A stretch of DNA of 9,264 bases from Candidatus Uhrbacteria bacterium (GTDB lineage: Bacteria; Patescibacteriota; Patescibacteriia; 2-12-FULL-60-25), in the NCBI GenBank assembly GCA_023246415.1, contig JAHFIK010000049.1:1-9264 (forward strand), read 5' to 3'. The notes beneath the pieces are model-generated. The model ran no database searches and was not told the DNA's origin. It saw only the letters and a list, made by a program, of their open reading frames with translations. Within the stretch, counting starts at the first letter, position 1, and every line of letters starts with the position of its first letter. A program made the position numbers and the translations under genes. Below, piece by piece: positions 6,528-9,264 of the stretch.

Positions 6528-6602
6528 GTCCCCGTAGTTTAATGGATAGAACAAGGGCGTCCTAAGCCTTTGATGGGGGTTCGATTCCCTCCGGGGACGC
6601 CA
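6528..6602 (+). tRNA. tRNA-Arg, anticodon CCU
   Basis: A full cloverleaf folds by hand: acceptor GTCCCCG (6528-6534) with CGGGGAC, D stem GTTT/GAAC, anticodon stem AGGGC/GCCTT, T stem GGGGG/CCCTC with loop TTCGATT, discriminator G (6599), and encoded CCA (6600-6602). The anticodon CCT is at 6561-6563 and reads AGG. Position 32 is G instead of the usual pyrimidine, and the variable loop has four bases. Confidence 0.96.
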
Positions 6603-6637
6603 TCGCAGGAAAGGCGTAACGGCCTGGACAGCGAAAC

Positions 6638-6653
6638 TGTTTCACGTGAAACA
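6638..6653. other. parS: parS site 1 (ParB-binding palindrome)
   Basis: TGTTTCACGTGAAACA, a perfect 16-base palindrome identical to the classic chromosomal parS consensus bound by ParB. It lies between the two tRNA genes. First of four copies within about 800 bases. Confidence 0.92.
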
Positions 6654-6661
6654 TCAAAAAT

Positions 6662-6734
6662 GTGCGTAGTGCGTAGTGCGTAGTGCGTAGGAATTCATCC
6701 CACGTACTACGCACTACGAACCACGTACTACTAC
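6662..6734. repeat. Inverted pair of GTGCGTA heptamer arrays between the tRNA genes
   Basis: Four perfect units GTGCGTA (6662-6689) are followed after about 11 bases by the opposite orientation (6701-6734: CACGTAC, TACGCAC, TACGAAC, CACGTAC, TACTAC). The pair can form an imperfect hairpin and ends three bases before tRNA-Ala. Confidence 0.88.
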
Positions 6735-6737
6735 AAT

Positions 6738-6813
6738 GGGCCGTTAGCTCAGCTGGTAGAGCGCTGGATTCGCATTTCAGAGGTCGGCGGTTCAAATCCG
6801 CCACGGTCCACCA
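6738..6813 (+). tRNA. tRNA-Ala, anticodon CGC
   Basis: The cloverleaf is canonical: acceptor GGGCCGT with ACGGTCC, D stem GCTC/GAGC, anticodon stem CTGGA/TTCAG, T stem GGCGG/CCGCC with loop TTCAAAT, discriminator A (6810), and encoded CCA (6811-6813). The anticodon CGC is at 6771-6773 and reads GCG. The G3:U70 pair (G at 6740, T at 6807) is the hallmark recognised by alanyl-tRNA synthetase, which confirms the identity. Confidence 0.97.
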
Positions 6814-6814
6814 T

Positions 6815-6845
6815 GCAAAAGCCCCCGATCAACGGGGGCTTTTGC
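6815..6845 (+). terminator. Terminator after tRNA-Ala
   Basis: A perfect 13-base-pair stem pairs 6815-6827 with 6833-6845, with a five-base loop, a GCCCCC/GGGGGC centre and an A/T base that supplies the T-run. It starts one base after the tRNA CCA end. Confidence 0.92.
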
Positions 6846-7079
6846 TTTGCTGAGTGATACATCGAACAAATCCCTTTGTACATTATGTGATCTCCAGGCT
6901 ATGGCTTACTGATTTTTAATATGATGTTAAAGATACACAGATATCTCGTCTATCGTAGGGGCGAGGCCAGGCCTCGCCCCTACGATAGAGAGAATGTACC
7001 TATGTATAGCAAATTACTAGCTATTGACACTGCTTCCTCATTTTGAGACTAACTATATAGAAGCAATGAGTATTCTCGT
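6846..7079. other. Gene-free stretch containing one palindrome
   Basis: I see no coding or RNA gene here. The only structure is the 41-base palindrome at 6949-6989. A TTGACA at 7024-7029 has no properly spaced -10 hexamer. Confidence 0.5.
6949..6989. repeat. Perfect 19-bp palindrome, dispersed-repeat type
   Basis: Bases 6949-6967 pair perfectly with 6971-6989 around CAG. The arm contains GTAGGGGCGAGGC, a type of sequence I recall as recurring in many environmental bacterial genomes. No T-run follows on either side, so it is not an obvious terminator. Confidence 0.8.
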
Positions 7080-7095
7080 TGTTTCACGTGAAACA
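7080..7095. other. parS: parS site 2
   Basis: Perfect TGTTTCACGTGAAACA, 442 bases after site 1. Confidence 0.92.
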
Positions 7096-7118
7096 ATCTC
7101 TATTAAAGGATGTGATGT

Positions 7119-7289
7119 ATGTCTTGGAGAATCCCCAGAGTTAGAAAGAACGGTTGCGCATCGACTCAGAAGGTGACCGACTACAGGTCTCTCGCGATCG
7201 CGCGTGACAAGAAGCTCTCAAAGCAGAGGCGAGATCGAAGTAGATCTCTTTCAATGATCGTCTCGGTCCCCTTGTCGCCACTTTCTTGA
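7119..7289 (+). CDS. Possible small basic protein, 56 aa, between parS sites
   Basis: An open frame starts at ATG 7119, preceded after eight bases by AAAGGA (7105-7110), which is a plausible ribosome site. The product begins MSWRIPRVRKNGCASTQK, has an Arg/Lys-rich middle (RDKKLSKQRRDRSRS) and ends in a short hydrophobic tail. I recognise no family. It might be a real small nucleic-acid-binding protein or simply a chance frame, because the composition could also reflect GC-rich palindromes such as CGCGATCGCG at about 7193-7202. Confidence 0.25.
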   Translation: MSWRIPRVRKNGCASTQKVTDYRSLAIARDKKLSKQRRDRSRSLSMIVSVPLSPLS

Positions 7290-7311
7290 TCGGATTGTAC
7301 TTTACTCTTTT

Positions 7312-7334
7312 GCCTCGACGTTCTGTCGGGGCAT
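7312..7334. other. Hairpin just before parS site 3
   Basis: TGCCTCGAC (from 7312) pairs with GTCGGGGCA around GTTCT, nine pairs including one G-T. No T-run follows, so a terminator role is doubtful. It may be part of a structured transcript. Confidence 0.45.
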
Positions 7335-7337
7335 GAG

Positions 7338-7353
7338 TGTTTCACGTGAAACA
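7338..7353. other. parS: parS site 3
   Basis: Perfect TGTTTCACGTGAAACA, 258 bases after site 2. Confidence 0.92.
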
Positions 7354-7424
7354 ATATTTGGATCTAGCGATAGGGCGATCGTCAATATCTTTCATACTTC
7401 AGTCTCTGCTTTACTGATCGGTAC

Positions 7425-7440
7425 TGTTTCACGTGAAACA
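7425..7440. other. parS: parS site 4
   Basis: Perfect TGTTTCACGTGAAACA, only 87 bases after site 3 and at the edge of an AT-rich tract. Confidence 0.92.
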
Positions 7441-7560
7441 ACTGCGTAACTTGTTGAATAAGTGTGCGTTTAAATAGATGTAAATATATTAGATTTTATT
7501 AGAAAAAATAAGCGTTTTCTTAATTATAAATATTTTACGAATCTTAAAAATGGCCTGTTT
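7441..7560. other. AT-rich tract next to parS site 4
   Basis: This stretch is strikingly richer in A and T than the genes around it, with runs such as TAAATATATTAGATTTTATT. It could be the upstream promoter region of the 7581 gene or an easily melted segment near an origin. I found no cluster of DnaA boxes (TTATCCACA type), so it cannot be called an origin. Confidence 0.45.
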
Positions 7561-7565
7561 GTCCG

Positions 7566-7574
7566 TGCTATAAT
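7566..7574 (+). promoter_or_regulatory. Extended -10 promoter for the secreted-protein gene
   Basis: TGCTATAAT is a perfect extended -10 (TGN plus TATAAT). No good -35 is seen 16-18 bases upstream, where the sequence is A-rich. Transcription would begin near 7581. Confidence 0.7.
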
Positions 7575-7580
7575 TAAGAG

Positions 7581-8573
7581 GTGAAGAAGCGAATTCAAAT
7601 GTGTTCGCAACGTATTGGAATATCGGATAGGAAGATGACACACCGTGCGTTGTATATAAGGAAGCAGTGGGGCGGCCTTCTCTTTATTGTATTGCTGTTA
7701 AGTATCCCAATGATGGCGGTCGCGATGACGAGTACGAACTACGGCATTACCTGGGACTCGATCAATATCGGCGGCGTCGATGTCTCGACGTCGACGAACT
7801 ACCTTTTACGCGACACGATCGGGGAACATGCGATCGGCGTGAGTACCAGCACGAATTATCAGATTAGCGCCGGGTATCGCGTCGGTGAGTCTGGGGCGCC
7901 GCGGCTTTCGCTTCAGATTGGGACGCAGCAAAATGCGATCCAGTCCGTGTGGACGGCGTTTTCTTCTGCGGGTCGTACCGTTACCGTCACGACATCGACA
8001 TTGTTTTCAGCAGGGGATTTTATTGCAGTGATTGAGAATCAGGGGTTTGCGCAGATCGTTGCGGTTGGAAAAGTGACTTCGGTCGTTGGTCAGGTCATCA
8101 CCGTTGATGCCTGGGATGGTGCGCCGGGATCGTTGTCTGCGACACCGTCCGGCGGAGATGATTTTGTGTATCGATTGAATGGAAGTACCGCGTCACTCGG
8201 GATGCAGTCAATCGTGACAGAGAATACGGCGGTCACGGTTACGGATGTCGTTTCAAATGCCTCGAACGGATATACCGTCTCCGTTCAAGGGACGGATTAT
8301 TTACGGTCAGGCGCCAATATCATGCAGAGCGTTTCAGACGGTGCGGTCACCGTTGGTTCAGAGGAGTATGGAATTCAATCTGTTGGGACGCATGCATTTG
8401 GATCTGGAACGGACGTCGCCATTCCGGTGGTCACCACACAGACCGTTCAGCAGTCCTCAACCTCCGCATCTGATGATCGTGTTGCCGTCATCTATAAGCT
8501 CGCCGTCAGCCCATCCACTCCAACGGGAAATTATTCTCAACAGGTGGTGTATCGATTGACGGGGAATTTTTAG
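7581..8573 (+). CDS. Secreted/surface protein with TSTNY repeats, 330 aa
   Basis: The N-terminus has a basic region and a hydrophobic stretch, GGLLFIVLLLSIPMMAVA (31-48), ending in AVA, a good signal peptidase I site, so the protein is exported. After it come three repeats with TSTNY at residues 50-54, 70-74 and 89-93 (about 20-residue period: TNYGITWDSINIGG, TNYLLRDTIGE, TNYQISAGYR). The rest is Ser/Thr/Val/Gly-rich and beta-like, ending NYSQQVVYRLTGNF, which recalls the last strand of WxL- or camelysin-like surface domains. No sortase motif or membrane anchor is visible. The start is uncertain: GTG 7581 lies at the predicted transcript start, while ATG 7599 or ATG 7635 (preceded by AGGAAG) would keep the signal peptide. 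Function is probably envelope or extracellular; the exact role is unknown. Confidence 0.8.
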   Translation: MKKRIQMCSQRIGISDRKMTHRALYIRKQWGGLLFIVLLLSIPMMAVAMTSTNYGITWDSINIGGVDVSTSTNYLLRDTIGEHAIGVSTSTNYQISAGYRVGESGAPRLSLQIGTQQNAIQSVWTAFSSAGRTVTVTTSTLFSAGDFIAVIENQGFAQIVAVGKVTSVVGQVITVDAWDGAPGSLSATPSGGDDFVYRLNGSTASLGMQSIVTENTAVTVTDVVSNASNGYTVSVQGTDYLRSGANIMQSVSDGAVTVGSEEYGIQSVGTHAFGSGTDVAIPVVTTQTVQQSSTSASDDRVAVIYKLAVSPSTPTGNYSQQVVYRLTGNF

Positions 8574-8580
8574 CACGAAG

Positions 8581-8656
8581 GCCCGTAGGTCCGTGAGTCC
8601 GTAGGTCCGTATGTTCGGACCGTTCTACGGACGTACGGACGTACGGACGTACGGAC
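8581..8656. repeat. Inverted octamer arrays forming a long hairpin
   Basis: Four units GCCCGTAG, GTCCGTGA, GTCCGTAG, GTCCGTAT (8581-8612), then GTTCGGACCGTT, then four inverted units CTACGGAC and three times GTACGGAC (8625-8656). The halves are largely complementary over about 32 bases. It lies seven bases after the stop of the upstream gene and may act as a terminator, although only CATTTTGGG follows. Confidence 0.9.
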
Positions 8657-8678
8657 CCATTTTGGGTATCTCATCGAC

Positions 8679-9264
8679 ATGGAGATTTTGAGAAAATTAT
8701 TCTTCGTCCGAACGTTCTCGCTCAAGCGGTTCGTTCAGCTTTCGATTTTTGTTGCGTGCGTTGCGGTGTTGAGTACGCAAGTACGTGTGAATGCATCTGG
8801 AGTTGCTGTCACCCTGGCGGATGGGAGTGGCATTGCCGATGGGGGATCGGGTGGACAAACGGAAATCACGACGTCATGGACGACGTCCGGGTTTTATACG
8901 ACGGGGACGCAGGTGCTGTTTACGTTAACGCCCGCGGCAAGTTCAACGATTTCAAACTGCTCGACCCCGGATACGCAATTCGCATTTGCAGGCGATGGAT
9001 CGTTCGGTTCATTCGCGACGTCAACCGCGACGTATACGTTTACGCGAAGTATGGCAACCGGAACGGCAGGATCGCTCTGCCTTCGGTATGAATTGGAGAA
9101 TACGACCTCGTCAAATTATACGGTCGCAATTCAGGCGACATCGTCGACGACATCGTTTACCACCACGGATTTTGGAGCTGCACTGTATTACGTCCTCGGC
9201 GGAAACATCGTGAATGTGACCGCGAGCGTTCCATCGTCGCTTTCATTCTCAATTCGAAATGCGG
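8679..9264 (+). CDS. Secreted/surface protein, 3' end cut by window edge
   Basis: The frame from ATG 8679 stays open to the window end (195 codons). It starts MEILRKLFFVRTFSLKRF, followed by the hydrophobic core VQLSIFVACVAVLS and a likely cleavage site after VNA (about residue 39). The mature part is extremely Ser/Thr/Gly-rich and beta-like (FYTTGTQVLFTLTP, TATYTFTRSMATG), ends in the window with NVTASVPSSLSFSIRNA, and has two Cys residues (about 94 and 133) that could form a disulfide. Such composition is typical of exported fibre, pilin-like or S-layer-like proteins of small-genome bacteria, but I cannot name a family. No Shine-Dalgarno precedes the ATG. It follows the other secreted-protein gene in the same direction, with a long repeat hairpin between them, so a shared transcript is uncertain. 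Confidence 0.8.
   Translation, partial: MEILRKLFFVRTFSLKRFVQLSIFVACVAVLSTQVRVNASGVAVTLADGSGIADGGSGGQTEITTSWTTSGFYTTGTQVLFTLTPAASSTISNCSTPDTQFAFAGDGSFGSFATSTATYTFTRSMATGTAGSLCLRYELENTTSSNYTVAIQATSSTTSFTTTDFGAALYYVLGGNIVNVTASVPSSLSFSIRNA

Noticed and set aside
7024..7059. TTGACA and TATATA as a promoter
   Set aside because: The spacing is 24 bases, too long for a sigma-70 promoter.
4403..8656. Repeat arrays as a CRISPR array
   Set aside because: The units are 7-8 bases, contiguous and without unique spacers, and there are no cas genes.

Overview
This window looks like chromosomal DNA from a small-genome, host-dependent bacterium, most likely of the Candidate Phyla Radiation (Patescibacteria). 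I base this on the overall character of the proteins: a HolA-like delta subunit without a convincing Shine-Dalgarno, and secreted proteins carrying TSTNY repeats of a kind I associate with that group. The lineage is an inference; nothing in the window proves it. Coding DNA is moderately GC-rich, and two non-coding stretches (about 6240-6500 and 7440-7560) are clearly AT-rich.

Layout, left to right. A polA gene, cut by the left edge, occupies 1-2648 (+). It faces a minus-strand HExxH metallopeptidase gene (2798-3703), with a perfect shared hairpin terminator between them. A second minus-strand gene of unknown function (3844-4335) has its own terminator. A roughly 600-base stretch without a gene (4348-4952) holds nested inverted repeats. 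Then come holA (4953-5792, +) and rpsT (5883-6152, -), a convergent pair often seen together in bacteria, separated by a 64-base near-perfect palindrome. From 6153 to 7580 there is almost no protein-coding DNA. This part holds rpsT and tRNA promoters, tRNA-Arg(CCU), tRNA-Ala(CGC), a terminator, and four perfect copies of the ParB-binding palindrome parS (TGTTTCACGTGAAACA). It is therefore very probably the chromosomal centromere, and by analogy may be close to the replication origin. The right part carries two tandem genes for secreted, Ser/Thr/Gly-rich envelope proteins (7581-8573 and 8679 to the right edge).

A second theme is repeats. Most gene boundaries carry short tandem arrays of 7- or 8-base units (TACGGACC-type, GTGCGTA, AGCGGTG, TGGAAAA, TAGCAATG), often as inverted pairs that can fold into long hairpins. 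One composite repeat, with a 63-base core, has entered polA in frame and encodes about 28 residues of the protein. A nearly identical copy in the opposite orientation overlaps the polA stop codon and supplies the last residues of the protein. Two further heptamer arrays form the linker between the polA nuclease and polymerase parts.

The housekeeping genes belong to replication (polA, holA), translation (rpsT, two tRNAs) and chromosome segregation (parS). No ParA or ParB gene is in the window, so any partner proteins must be encoded elsewhere.
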